Below, one piece after another: positions 25,943 through 34,217 of a DNA stretch of 64,000 nucleotides. Source of the stretch: Fibrobacter sp. UWH4. Lineage in GTDB: Bacteria; Fibrobacterota; Fibrobacteria; Fibrobacterales; Fibrobacteraceae. The stretch lies in the NCBI RefSeq assembly GCF_900142475.1, contig NZ_FRAY01000005.1, forward strand, positions 1-64,000, given 5' to 3'. The notes below the pieces were generated by a model, which made no database searches, was not told the origin of the DNA, and saw nothing but the letters and a program-made list of their open reading frames with translations. The position numbers and the translations under genes were made by a program. The stretch's first letter is position 1, and each line of letters starts with the position of its first letter.

Positions 25943-26923
25943 ATGAAAAATCTTGCTATTTTCGGCCTTGCTGCCGCTAGCGCATCTCTGGCCGCAGGTT
26001 CCCTGTGGAACATGGATGTTGATGCATACCAGGTCCAGGTCCCGGAAACGGTTGCTTGCGACAAGACTGGTGACGACTACGGTGCAGCTTGCTACGAATC
26101 TACCGGTGGTTGGTGGTTCGCCTACGTTGGCGACGAAAAGGACGGCCAGGTGATGTCTTTCGATCCGATCGACACCAACCCGGATGGTACCTACAAGCTC
26201 ATCACTACCGATCCAACTGATGGTTCCATCATCGCGGGCGGTAACCTCGTTGAAGGCGTTGGTCTCCAGGTGACGATGTCTGCCGCTGGTGGTGCCGCTT
26301 CTACTCCGGCTATCGCTGGTATCGGCTTCAACTGGACCAAGGCTGAAACCCCGATCGACATTTCCGCTCACGCCGGTTACTGCGTTGTCTATTCTTGGAC
26401 TGGCTCTCAGGCTCTCCAGATGGAACTCGGCTGGGACGAAGCTGCTAACGGTTACGACTCCTGGTACACCTCTATGCCTGCTACTACGGGCTCTGCGACC
26501 AGCAGCCTCGATCTTCCGTGGGCAAAGTTCAAGCAGGACGGTTGGGACAAGGCTAAGCAGCCGATCACCGTTGCTCAGACCAAGGCTGTCTCTCTGAAGA
26601 TCCGTCTGAAGAACTCTACTGCTGCCGAAGTGAAGGGTGCCCTCACCATCGCCGAACTCGGTTGGTCCGGTGAATGCGGCACTGGCAAGACTGATGCTAT
26701 CGGTAGCGTCGCTAAGGCTTCTTCTGTGAAGGCCACCCTCTCTGGTCGCACCCTCTCCTTCTCTGGCGTTAAGGCTGCCAAGGCTGAAGTGCTGAACCTC
26801 CAGGGTCAGGTTGTTATGAGCGGTTCTACCGCTTCCGCAATGAACCTCGCTAGCCTCAACGCTGGTGTGTACATGGTTCGCGTTGCCGGTGCAAACCTCA
26901 CTCAGAAGATCCTCCTCAAGTAA
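25943..26923 (+). CDS. secreted carbohydrate-binding-like protein with sorting-type C-terminal domain
   Basis: A 326-residue protein with a signal peptide (ends near SLAAG). Residues 20-250 form a beta-rich domain with many Trp (GGWWFAYVG, VYSWTGSQALQMELGW), similar in style to CBM11-type or galactose-binding modules. The last 65 residues (VKATLSGRTLSFSGV, AEVLNLQGQVVMSG, GVYMVRVAG, QKILLK) are a type IX sorting-like or Fibrobacter basic-terminal domain. Codon choice is very biased (GGT, GCT, AAG, CTC), as in highly expressed genes. GAGAGAGAA precedes the start, and a strong terminator follows. It may be an abundant surface protein for cellulose adhesion. Confidence 0.78.
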   Translation: MKNLAIFGLAAASASLAAGSLWNMDVDAYQVQVPETVACDKTGDDYGAACYESTGGWWFAYVGDEKDGQVMSFDPIDTNPDGTYKLITTDPTDGSIIAGGNLVEGVGLQVTMSAAGGAASTPAIAGIGFNWTKAETPIDISAHAGYCVVYSWTGSQALQMELGWDEAANGYDSWYTSMPATTGSATSSLDLPWAKFKQDGWDKAKQPITVAQTKAVSLKIRLKNSTAAEVKGALTIAELGWSGECGTGKTDAIGSVAKASSVKATLSGRTLSFSGVKAAKAEVLNLQGQVVMSGSTASAMNLASLNAGVYMVRVAGANLTQKILLK

Positions 26924-26948
26924 TTTCTACTTGAAGTAGACTTTCAGG

Positions 26949-26978
26949 ACCCCGTCTTCGGACGGGGTTCATTTTTTT
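26949..26978 (+). terminator. terminator of the secreted binding-like protein gene
   Basis: ACCCCGTC, TTCG tetraloop, GACGGGGT, then TCATTTTTTT, 26 bases after the stop. Confidence 0.92.
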
Positions 26979-27009
26979 GTGCCATAAAGTTCCGAGGCCT
27001 GGTTGCCGG

Positions 27010-27025
27010 TGTGCGATTATTCACA
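27010..27025. promoter_or_regulatory. Crp-like operator upstream of GH8
   Basis: TGTGCGATTATTCACA matches TGTGA-N6-TCACA with a single mismatch. It lies about 65 bases before a -7-like TATAGATTG (27090-27098) and 104 bases before the GH8 start, a position compatible with activation. Confidence 0.6.
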
Positions 27026-27128
27026 TCGGTTCCATTTGTGTACATGCAAACGCGTTTTTACTTTATTTTTTTGCTTTTTTTAATTAAATTATAGATTGAG
27101 TGTTTTGACTTTTTTTTCGAGGCTATTT

Positions 27129-28496
27129 ATGAAAAAGTATCTTCTGCCGGTATTGGGTGTTACTACGGCTATGCTGATGGCATGTTCCGACGAATCTTCT
27201 TCGCCGTCCAACGCGGTTGATCCCGGTATTGCTTCCAGCGCATCTGTTGATCCGGGCCTTCCCGCTGTTTCGAGCGACGCAAATCCCGGACTGGTTTTGT
27301 CTAGCGAAAGTTCTGCTCCCGTGGTGGATCCCGGCGCTTCGACTTACTATGCCGTGTTCCCGACACCGAACCAGTTGGCTGTGCAGACGATGTACAACAA
27401 CTGGATTGCCAAGTTCTACGTGACTTACGAAGAGGAAGTCCCGGCCTCGGAAGAACCTTACCTTGGCGCGATGGTGGAAAAACTGAAGGGTTCCGCCCGT
27501 ATCAAGTTCGACTCTCCGCTGAACACGGTGTCCGAAGGTATCGGCTACGGTATGCTGATTACCTACTTCATGAAGGACTGGGAAAAGTTCAACAGGTTGT
27601 TCAAGTATTACCAGGCGTACCCGGTGAGCGCTGCAGACGGTCTCTTCTTTATGAAGTGGATGGTCAAGGGCGACGAATTCAAGGGAGGATTCTCCGCCGA
27701 CGCAACGGGTGGCTCTGCTACGGATGCCGACCTGGACGTGATGACGGCCTTGTTCCTTGCCTATGGCGAAACGGGTAATGTTGAATACCTGAATTACGCC
27801 AAGGGCATCGCCGGTGCCATTTACAACACCGAAGTCAATGCGACCACGCACCTGTTTATGCCGGGTAACGACGGCCTGCACATGAACGACGGTTATGTCT
27901 ACAATACCAGCTACTTCTCGCTGATAGCCCTCCGTCTCGCTATTAAGTACGACACGGAACGCAGTGCCGCCTGGCAGCAGGTTCTCGATGCGACTTACGC
28001 CTATATGCTCAAGGTTCAGGCTGCTGGTAACGGCCTCTGGCCGGACTGGAGCAATGCGGACGGCATTCCGACGAACCCGGAGAACAACTCTTCGACAGGA
28101 AAGCTCTGCGACTACTTTGGTCTCGAAGGCGTGCGTATCCCGCTTCGCATAATGTGGGACTACAACTGGTTTGGTGACGACCGTGCAAAGACCATGGCCG
28201 AAACGGCTGCCAACTTTGCCTTTACCTCGACGGGTGGCGATATCACCAAGACTCTGATCAAGTATATCTACCAGGGTGAACAGCCCAAGGCCGGTTTGGG
28301 TGGCGCCCATTTCCGCGGTGCATTCTGCTCGCTGTGGACTGTTAACGCGGCTTTGTCTGCCAATACCGCAGCCTGCAACGATGTAATCCTTGCTACTCCG
28401 TTCAAGTCGACGAACTCGCTCTACTTCGAACCTTCGATGCAGATGCTCTACACGCTGTTCATCAACGGCTACTTTATCAAGTACTGGAATTATTAA
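27129..28496 (+). CDS. lipoprotein GH8 glucanase/xylanase
   Basis: A 455-residue lipoprotein. The ATG at 27129 has GAGG five bases upstream. Lipobox LMAC puts the lipidated Cys at 19, followed by a Ser/Pro/Asp-rich linker. The GH8 (alpha/alpha)6 domain has general acid Glu136 in VSEGIGYGML and the Asp-rich ATDADLDVMTAL (Asp199, Asp201, Asp203) typical of the family. GH8 members act on cellulose, xylan, lichenan or chitosan, and the choice cannot be made here. It is followed after 21 bases by a GH5 gene, probably co-transcribed, behind a Crp-like site. Confidence 0.93.
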   Translation: MKKYLLPVLGVTTAMLMACSDESSSPSNAVDPGIASSASVDPGLPAVSSDANPGLVLSSESSAPVVDPGASTYYAVFPTPNQLAVQTMYNNWIAKFYVTYEEEVPASEEPYLGAMVEKLKGSARIKFDSPLNTVSEGIGYGMLITYFMKDWEKFNRLFKYYQAYPVSAADGLFFMKWMVKGDEFKGGFSADATGGSATDADLDVMTALFLAYGETGNVEYLNYAKGIAGAIYNTEVNATTHLFMPGNDGLHMNDGYVYNTSYFSLIALRLAIKYDTERSAAWQQVLDATYAYMLKVQAAGNGLWPDWSNADGIPTNPENNSSTGKLCDYFGLEGVRIPLRIMWDYNWFGDDRAKTMAETAANFAFTSTGGDITKTLIKYIYQGEQPKAGLGGAHFRGAFCSLWTVNAALSANTAACNDVILATPFKSTNSLYFEPSMQMLYTLFINGYFIKYWNY

Positions 28497-28517
28497 TATA
28501 AACTATAGGGTAATACA

Positions 28518-30290
28518 ATGGTGTTGAAAAAACTTCTGATGGGTGTGCTTGCGGTGGCGATTGGGGTGATTGCCTCGCCGATTTCGGAACATGGGCAGTT
28601 GTCCCTCAAGGGGTTTGATGTGGTCGACAAGAATGGCCAGCCGTATGTTTTGCGCGGCATGAGCTTCTTCTGGGATATGCCGGGATGGGGGGGCGAACCG
28701 TTCTTTAATTCGGGTGTGGTAAATACTATTGCGAATGACTGGGGCGGAAATGTTGTTCGAACGCCAATTAGCCAGTTGAATGAATCTCGCGCGAAGGCGA
28801 TGATCGACTATGCCGCTTCGGCAGGTATCTACATTATTGTGGACTACCATTCCCATTGCGCCCACAAGAATGCTTCTAGTGCGCAGTCGTTCTTTGGCAA
28901 TATCGCGAGCTACGTGAAGCAGAAAAATTACGTGCACGTCCTTTATGAACTGTACAACGAACCGCTTTATGAAAACTGCAATGGTGAAACCGATACCCAA
29001 TCTGGTGGAACCCTTACAAGTTGGAACACGATTAAGCAGTATGCCGAATCCGTGATTCCGAAGATCCGTGCAAACGACCCGAACGGTATCATTATCGTGG
29101 GTACCCCGAACTACTCCCAGGGTACCGAGGCGGCTCGTGCCAATCCGATTACCGGCCAGAAGAACATCGCCTATACGCTGCATTTCTATGCATCTACCAG
29201 TGGTCATGGCTCCTTGCGCTATAACCTGCTGCGTGGCAAGTGCAATGATTTCCCGATCATCATCACCGAATGGGGCGTCTCCGAATCTAGCGGCGACGGC
29301 AATTTCACGAAGTCCATGAATGACACTTGGATGTCTTGGATTGAAACCATTGGTGCAAGCTGGGCCAATTGGTCCATTATGAATAAGAGCGAGACATCTT
29401 CCGCGTTGATGGGTCATGCTAGCACCAACGGTGGCTGGAGCGACGGTGATCTGACTCCTTCGGGCAAGTATGTCAAGAACCTGATGAAGAACCTGAATGC
29501 CGGTAAGGGTCTTTCCAGCGTGGGGCTGAGCCCGGCCAATGTTGATTGCGCTCAACTCGAAGGTGGCGAACAGTATGAGTTTGTTCGAAACGGTGTGGGG
29601 AACTTCGGCTATGCAATCCAGGGTGAAAACTACATGGATTCCTCCAACGCAAAGACTGTCGAAACAGATGCCAAGGGCGTGCAGAATGAAATGTACCTGA
29701 CTTCACAGAATAGCGGATCTGAAGCTTGGGCGGAATATACGTTGATGGATATTCCGGCTGCCGGTTACTATGTGTTCTATGCCAAGGTTGGTGCCAACAG
29801 CGATGGCTACCTCCGCTACAGTGTCGATGAAGGCGCAACCGTGGATTCCGTGAAATACACGTCTACGGGTGGCCTCACGACCATCAAGGGCTTCTACAAC
29901 AAGATTGCTCTGCCGACTGAAGGAACTTCCAACATCCGCGTGTCCTGGAAGGGCGATGTCGCATTGGATGTGTTCTCCGTTGTCGTTGCCGATTCTGCGG
30001 ATAGCACGGAGCTCGGAATCAAGGCGGGCGAACAGATTGTCTCGATCGGTTCTGCAAAGGCCTCTGTGTCGGACCAGTTCCGTTTTGATGCCAGGAACCG
30101 CTCCTTCGTGATTCCGGAAGGCTACGAACGCCTCTCCCTGTTCTCTGTGAAGGGCCGCAAGGTTTACTCGGCCGATGTGACGGGCAAGGCGAATGTGGGC
30201 CTGGATCGCTCGGTCAAGAAGGGTGTGTACATGGCTGTCCTGAGCGGAGCGAAGGGACAGACATCCCTGCAGCTTAAGGTGACAGAATAA
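28518..30290 (+). CDS. secreted GH5 endoglucanase with CBM-like module and C-terminal tail domain
   Basis: A 590-residue enzyme. Signal peptide (ends near GVIAS), then a GH5_2-like barrel: LRGMSFFWD, acid/base Glu148 (LYNEP) and nucleophile Glu251 (ITEWG). Residues about 345-490 (YAIQGENYMDSS, AEYTLMDIPAAGYYVFYAKV, IRVSWKGDVALDVFSVVV) form a CBM6/CBM35-like beta-sandwich. The last 75 residues (FDARNRSFVIPEG, LSLFSVKGRKVYS, KGVYMAVLSG) are a sorting-type tail like those of the GH5 at 12338 and the protein at 25943. It lies 21 bases after GH8 and is followed by a strong terminator. Confidence 0.93.
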   Translation: MVLKKLLMGVLAVAIGVIASPISEHGQLSLKGFDVVDKNGQPYVLRGMSFFWDMPGWGGEPFFNSGVVNTIANDWGGNVVRTPISQLNESRAKAMIDYAASAGIYIIVDYHSHCAHKNASSAQSFFGNIASYVKQKNYVHVLYELYNEPLYENCNGETDTQSGGTLTSWNTIKQYAESVIPKIRANDPNGIIIVGTPNYSQGTEAARANPITGQKNIAYTLHFYASTSGHGSLRYNLLRGKCNDFPIIITEWGVSESSGDGNFTKSMNDTWMSWIETIGASWANWSIMNKSETSSALMGHASTNGGWSDGDLTPSGKYVKNLMKNLNAGKGLSSVGLSPANVDCAQLEGGEQYEFVRNGVGNFGYAIQGENYMDSSNAKTVETDAKGVQNEMYLTSQNSGSEAWAEYTLMDIPAAGYYVFYAKVGANSDGYLRYSVDEGATVDSVKYTSTGGLTTIKGFYNKIALPTEGTSNIRVSWKGDVALDVFSVVVADSADSTELGIKAGEQIVSIGSAKASVSDQFRFDARNRSFVIPEGYERLSLFSVKGRKVYSADVTGKANVGLDRSVKKGVYMAVLSGAKGQTSLQLKVTE

Positions 30291-30313
30291 AGCACCATAA
30301 CGCGAAAAGATTG

Positions 30314-30344
30314 AATGCCGGGCTTACCCCCGGCATTTTTTTTC
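30314..30344 (+). terminator. terminator of the GH8-GH5 operon
   Basis: AATGCCGGG and CCCGGCATT arms followed by eight T's, 23 bases after the GH5 stop. Confidence 0.92.
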
Positions 30345-30345
30345 T

Positions 30346-30530
30346 TACGTCATCCTCTAGCACAAGTGTACCCCCCCCCTTATGTCATCATCCTCGACAT
30401 CATAAAAGCACATAAGTGTCCCCCTCTTGTCATCCTCTAGCACAAGCCTGCCCCCCTACGTCATCCTCGACAGAGCGAAGCGACGGAGGGGATCCAGAGC
30501 AGAAGTCACTCGTCGTCCTCGCCATAGTTG
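30346..30530. repeat. GTCATCCTC repeat cluster
   Basis: GTCATCCTCTAGCACAAG occurs twice (about 30349 and 30430), with further GTCATCATCCTCGAC and GTCATCCTCGACAGAGCGAA copies, the last ending GGAGGGGATCCAG. These are half-palindromes of the same GTCATCC...GGATCC type as the blocks around the first GH5. The 302-base spacer holds no gene. Confidence 0.75.
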
Positions 30531-30592
30531 CGCCTCGGTTATGAGCAAGCAAGCTTGCTCACAACTCTCGGCTTTTGTATATTACCCCTCGT

Positions 30593-31549
30593 ATGGAAAA
30601 TGATTCTTTGAATGTGAATGATGCTGATAGCGTGGCGACCGATAGCGCCGTGGCTGCGCCTGAAATCCAGATGCCTTCGCCCGAGCAACTCGGAATTTCG
30701 ATTGTCGCGGGACCGCAGGGTGGAATGCCCGCGGTGACCGTGGGCGATACCTTTGAATTCCCCGTGACGGTCTCCTGGAGCGTGCAGGGGAGCGCCCTGC
30801 TGGTGGTGCCGACAGGTTCCGCGAACGCGAAGGGCCTCACGCAGGTGGGAATGTCGCAGGAATCGGCCCGTTCCGTCAAGGATGGCAAGGAAATCGCCTC
30901 GATTACGTTTACCTACAAGATTGTGGCCGCCGATACAGGTGACCTCCATGTACCTGCGATGCGTTTCGAGATTCCTACGCAAATGGGTCAGCCGCTTGAC
31001 TTGCGTAGCGAAAGCGTGGATGTGCGCGTGAACGAACCGTTTAATCCGCTCCCGCTTGCGGTGGGCCTGATTGTGGCCGTTTGCGTGCTTTGCGCGGGCT
31101 TGTGGCGTGTAAAACGCCGTAACGCCGCCCGAGAGGCTGTCGCTGCCAAGAACGCCGCCGAAAACGCTCTTCGGACGAAAATGCTGGTGCTCAAGCAGCG
31201 CGTGAATTCGGCCGACAGTCGCGAATGGCTCCTGGAACTCGAAAGCATCTGCAAAGAATACGTGGCGAATAAGTTCCCCGAGCTTGTCGAAGGGAACGCT
31301 TCTGCTGCGGGAAACTCTGCTGGCAAGGTCCCTGAGCCTGCCGAAGGGCTTGCTGCAGGGAATGTATCCGCCGCCTCCGCGGTCAATTTGGATGCCCTTG
31401 TGAAGGACGGCAAGCTCGAAGGCTGGGAATCCCTCGTCGAAGAATTTGCGCACGCCCGCTACGGCGGCGGCAAGCGCGACGGCTTCGAAAATAAGGAAAC
31501 CTGGAAAGGAGCCATGAAGCTCATGGGTATTTCCGAGGACGAAGAGTAA
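30593..31549 (+). CDS. BatD-like membrane protein, with in-frame palindromic repeats
   Basis: A 318-residue protein. The N-terminal 150 residues are a beta-rich domain (PAVTVGDTFEFPVTVSWSV; ASITFTYKIVAADTGDLHVPAMRFEI) like the oxygen-tolerance (BatD) domains. One membrane helix follows (PLPLAVGLIVAVCVLCAGLW), then a cytoplasmic helical region (EWLLELESICKEYVANKF; WESLVEEFAHARYGG). No signal peptide is seen at the ATG, unusual for BatD, so the N-terminal half would not be exported unless the helix acts as an anchor. The linker carries two copies of a repeat that also occurs between genes in other bacteria (see finding). A moxR gene lies 6 kb away. Confidence 0.6.
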   Translation: MENDSLNVNDADSVATDSAVAAPEIQMPSPEQLGISIVAGPQGGMPAVTVGDTFEFPVTVSWSVQGSALLVVPTGSANAKGLTQVGMSQESARSVKDGKEIASITFTYKIVAADTGDLHVPAMRFEIPTQMGQPLDLRSESVDVRVNEPFNPLPLAVGLIVAVCVLCAGLWRVKRRNAAREAVAAKNAAENALRTKMLVLKQRVNSADSREWLLELESICKEYVANKFPELVEGNASAAGNSAGKVPEPAEGLAAGNVSAASAVNLDALVKDGKLEGWESLVEEFAHARYGGGKRDGFENKETWKGAMKLMGISEDEE

Positions 31550-31560
31550 CCGGGCCTTCA

Positions 31561-32001
31561 ATGAAGATTGTTCGGGTTTCAAGAGAATGTGAGCGCGCTG
31601 GCGTCTACTACGTGCGCATGGCAACGATGATGCGCAAGCACCAGATTCCGCTGGATGCCGAAGTCGATTCCCATGATGGCGTGAACTGCCATTACATTCT
31701 TGCTCTGGATGATATTTACCCGGTTGCCACGTGCCGCTGGTTCGAGGTAGGCGATGCTGCTGAAGGCGTTGCCGAAATCGGGCGTGTTGTGGTACTGCCG
31801 GAATACCGCGGGCAGCATTTGGGCCGCTCCGTTGTCGCCGAGGCCGAAAAGTGGATGCGCGAAGCAGGCTTCAAGAAGGTCGAGATTTCGAGCCGCGTGA
31901 ATGTCGCGGACTTCTACGAAAAAATGGGCTACCGCTTCAACGAGAGCGGCAAGGCCCATCATGACACGTTCGAGTGCGTGTATATGGAAAAGGTTCTGTG
32001 A
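31561..32001 (+). CDS. GNAT-family N-acetyltransferase
   Basis: A 146-residue GNAT protein. The acetyl-CoA site is RVVVLPEYRGQHLGRSVV (the Q/RxxGxG/A loop), with the later strand KVEISSRVNVADFYEKMGYRF. Domain size is that of a free-standing GNAT enzyme. The substrate cannot be predicted. It starts 11 bases after the BatD-like gene and ends two bases before the convergent SMR gene's stop. Confidence 0.88.
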   Translation: MKIVRVSRECERAGVYYVRMATMMRKHQIPLDAEVDSHDGVNCHYILALDDIYPVATCRWFEVGDAAEGVAEIGRVVVLPEYRGQHLGRSVVAEAEKWMREAGFKKVEISSRVNVADFYEKMGYRFNESGKAHHDTFECVYMEKVL

Positions 32002-32003
32002 AC

Positions 32004-32336
32004 CTAATGGATATCCATCTTCGAAAATAGATTCAACACGGCGACGCCTGAAATAATCAGGACGAGCCCGATAATGGCTCCCAAGTCGGGCATCTGCTTG
32101 AAAAAGAAAATGCCGCTGACGGTAATGAGCGCGATGCCCAGTGCCGACCAGGTGGCGTACGCGATGCCGATGGGGATGGTGCGCAGGCAGAGGCTCAACA
32201 GGTATAGCGACGCCACGTAGCAGACGAGCGAGGCGATGGACGGGACGAGCTTGGTGAACTGCTCCGACATCTTGAGGAGCGTGGTGCCGGCGGCTTCTGC
32301 GACAATAGCGAGGATAAGGAATATGTAGTTGAGCAT
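32004..32336 (-). CDS. small multidrug resistance (SMR) family transporter
   Basis: A 110-residue protein with four membrane helices. The ATG at 32336 is chosen over a start five codons upstream because it yields the family's N-terminus with the essential Glu14 (ILAIVAEAAGTTLLK). Trp of TM3 (AYATWSALG) and the TM4 dimer motif (GLVLIISGVAVLN) are conserved. It may export quaternary ammonium compounds or guanidinium. A -7 box lies four bases before the start. Confidence 0.9.
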   Translation of the reverse strand: MLNYIFLILAIVAEAAGTTLLKMSEQFTKLVPSIASLVCYVASLYLLSLCLRTIPIGIAYATWSALGIALITVSGIFFFKQMPDLGAIIGLVLIISGVAVLNLFSKMDIH

Positions 32337-32340
32337 AGGG

Positions 32341-32348
32341 AAAATATA
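32341..32348 (-). promoter_or_regulatory. -7 box next to the SMR start
   Basis: On the minus strand TATATTTT, then CCCT, then the ATG. The four-base gap suggests a leaderless transcript. Confidence 0.5.
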
Positions 32349-32403
32349 CAAATTAATAGTACGGCCTGCTATCGACGATGTTTTTGATGCTTGCGCGAGA
32401 GGC

Positions 32404-32579
32404 TTACATACTGAATGTTTGTTTTGTGTTGATTAGTATGTAATTTTTCCCGAAAAAAGTCACTTTTTGGGGCTTTTAGGGAAGAAAAGTTGTCTGAAAT
32501 AGGGAAAATGCTCTCAAAAAGGGTGTTTTGCGGATTTTTTTACATACTAGAGTGCGAAATTAGAGTTTTTAGTATGTAA
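32404..32579. repeat. two spaced inverted repeats, TTACATACT-N22-AGTATGTAA
   Basis: Elements at 32404-32443 and 32540-32579. Each has 9-bp perfect arms and a 22-base spacer of unrelated sequence, so the total length is 40 bases in both. They lie in the 292-base spacer between the divergent SMR and TfoX-like genes. The design is the same as the TACCTATAAA elements, with different arms. Confidence 0.85.
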
Positions 32580-32628
32580 GGGTGCGCGGCAAAAGTTTTT
32601 TGACCGTGCTTTATTTATATTTAAAAAT

Positions 32629-32967
32629 ATGCCGAGTTCTGAAAAATTCCGCGATCATGTTTTGGAACAGTTCAATGGAAAGCTGCTTGAAGGTGGTTTC
32701 CGCGTGACGACCCGCAAGATGATGGGCGAGTACGTCCTCTATGCCGACGGGAAAATTTTCGGCGGGATTTACGATGACCGCCTGCTGGTGAAGCCCGTGC
32801 CTGCTGCGGTGGCGATGCTCCCCGGCGCAAAAAAGCAGTTGCCCTACGAAGGAGCGAAGCCGATGCTCCGTGTGACTAACGAGCAGATTGAAGATGGCGT
32901 TTTGCTGGTTCGCCTGCTCGAAGCCATGTTGCCGGAACTGCCTGCTGCGAAAGTGAAGAAGAAATAA
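32629..32967 (+). CDS. TfoX/Sxy N-terminal domain protein
   Basis: A 112-residue single-domain protein. RKMMGEYVLYADGKIFGGIYDDRLLVKPV matches the TfoX N-terminal family (RKMFGGYGLYxDGxMFG). The C-terminal TfoX domain is absent, as in many stand-alone members of unknown function; a role in competence cannot be assumed. The Lys-rich C-terminus (AAKVKKK) is short. Confidence 0.85.
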   Translation: MPSSEKFRDHVLEQFNGKLLEGGFRVTTRKMMGEYVLYADGKIFGGIYDDRLLVKPVPAAVAMLPGAKKQLPYEGAKPMLRVTNEQIEDGVLLVRLLEAMLPELPAAKVKKK

Positions 32968-33135
32968 ACGGTATACCGTCCTCGGCGCTTTACTTGTCAT
33001 TCCCGCCGCTTTACTTGTCATGTCCGCGGGCATCTCCTTTTCTGAAGTGAATTTGTCTGTTTTTTTTGACGAAACCCACAAACAAGCAGATGGAATGCGC
33101 TCGAATCCCTTTGAAAAAAGGTATCATTGTAGCGT

Positions 33136-34002
33136 ATGAGAATTGCATTCCTCATTATATTGGCGTTCCTGTTGTATGGCTGTTCCGTTCACAAGGCGAA
33201 TATAACGAAGGGCACATTTGATGTGGATGTTCCCGAACCGTTTTGGGGAACTGGCGTCTGGGTGATGCCGAATACCGTCTACTTTAGGGGAAATATTGCG
33301 TATACCGTTGGGGACAAAGAAATAGTTCCACTAGACGGTCTAACAAATGAAGGGTATAGGCGACCTCGTGGTGAATCGCTTCCGGACGAAGATGCGAACA
33401 TTGAATACCGACTGAAGGACAGTCCCTTTAGCGGTTCTTTGGATGTTTTTGCAAAGACATGGCTTTTCTTGGGAGGGGGCCGGGTCGAGGTTGATCCTTA
33501 TCCTTCCGTTACTCTTTTTGCGGGGCTTAATTCTCTTGTCGGTGAATTTGGGGTAGGAACTCGCTTGGGCTATTCCAAGGATAAGGCTACTTATTCTGGA
33601 AAGTACTTGTACGTAGAAAATGGCAGCTTGGATGATGATGTTCTTTTCAATACCGTCGTCAAGGGAAAATTTGAAGAAACGCATTCTTACAGCAACGCCA
33701 ATTTCGGATTGTACGCCTATTCAAGTCTCTTTGTGACGGAACATTTTTCGTTGAATTTTTCTACGGGCTATTATCAACCTTGGTTATTCAGGAGTTCGCT
33801 CCAATTGGATAATATCGAGGTTCCTGGGGATTACGACATAACCATAGATTTCCCGTATTTTCTCTCGCAATACGCCGGGGCGACCATATCTCTGTTTGAT
33901 CATGTTCTGTTGTCTGTAGGGGAAACCTATTACTACACTCGTTCTCCCGCCTCGGCCAATAACATCTGGCAAACCCATTTCTCTTTGTCTTACATGTATT
34001 AG
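33136..34002 (+). CDS. lipoprotein, beta-rich, unknown function (AT-rich block, copy 1)
   Basis: A 288-residue lipoprotein (LYGC, Cys16). The rest is beta-strand-like with many Tyr and Phe (SLFVTEHFSLNFSTGYYQPWLF; HFSLSYMY at the end). I recognise no family. It is the first of three lipoprotein genes of similar design (33136, 34195, 36034) in an AT-rich segment, and a GATGGAATG-containing upstream element is partly shared with the other two. Confidence 0.7.
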   Translation: MRIAFLIILAFLLYGCSVHKANITKGTFDVDVPEPFWGTGVWVMPNTVYFRGNIAYTVGDKEIVPLDGLTNEGYRRPRGESLPDEDANIEYRLKDSPFSGSLDVFAKTWLFLGGGRVEVDPYPSVTLFAGLNSLVGEFGVGTRLGYSKDKATYSGKYLYVENGSLDDDVLFNTVVKGKFEETHSYSNANFGLYAYSSLFVTEHFSLNFSTGYYQPWLFRSSLQLDNIEVPGDYDITIDFPYFLSQYAGATISLFDHVLLSVGETYYYTRSPASANNIWQTHFSLSYMY

Positions 34003-34004
34003 AT

Positions 34005-34040
34005 GATCATTTTCTGGTAGCCGGGAAAATGATCTGTTTT
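34005..34040 (+). terminator. terminator after lipoprotein copy 1
   Basis: GATCATTTTC and GAAAATGATC arms, then TGTTTTCTT, shortly after the stop. A related hairpin follows the zeta toxin pseudogene. Confidence 0.75.
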
Positions 34041-34119
34041 CTTACCCTGTCGTGTCCGCTGCTACGCTTGTCATTCCGGGCTTGATCCGGAATCTCCTTC
34101 TTAGAAGCAAAGAGGTCTA

Positions 34120-34217
34120 TTTTATTTGATAAAGTTTGCGAATTGGCAGATGGAATGAATTCGGGTTTTGCCTAGATATTCTATTTTGTAGATGATGGCT
34201 CGCGGAATTTTATGGAT
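34120..34217 (+). repeat. direct repeat over promoter and start of lipoprotein copy 2
   Basis: About 98 bases that recur at 35959-36056 with about a dozen differences, from TTTTATTTGAT through GGGTTTTGCCT and ATATTCTATTTTGTAGAT into the first eight codons (ATGGCTCGCGGAATTTTATG). It marks the duplication that gave the two lipoprotein genes. Confidence 0.85.
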
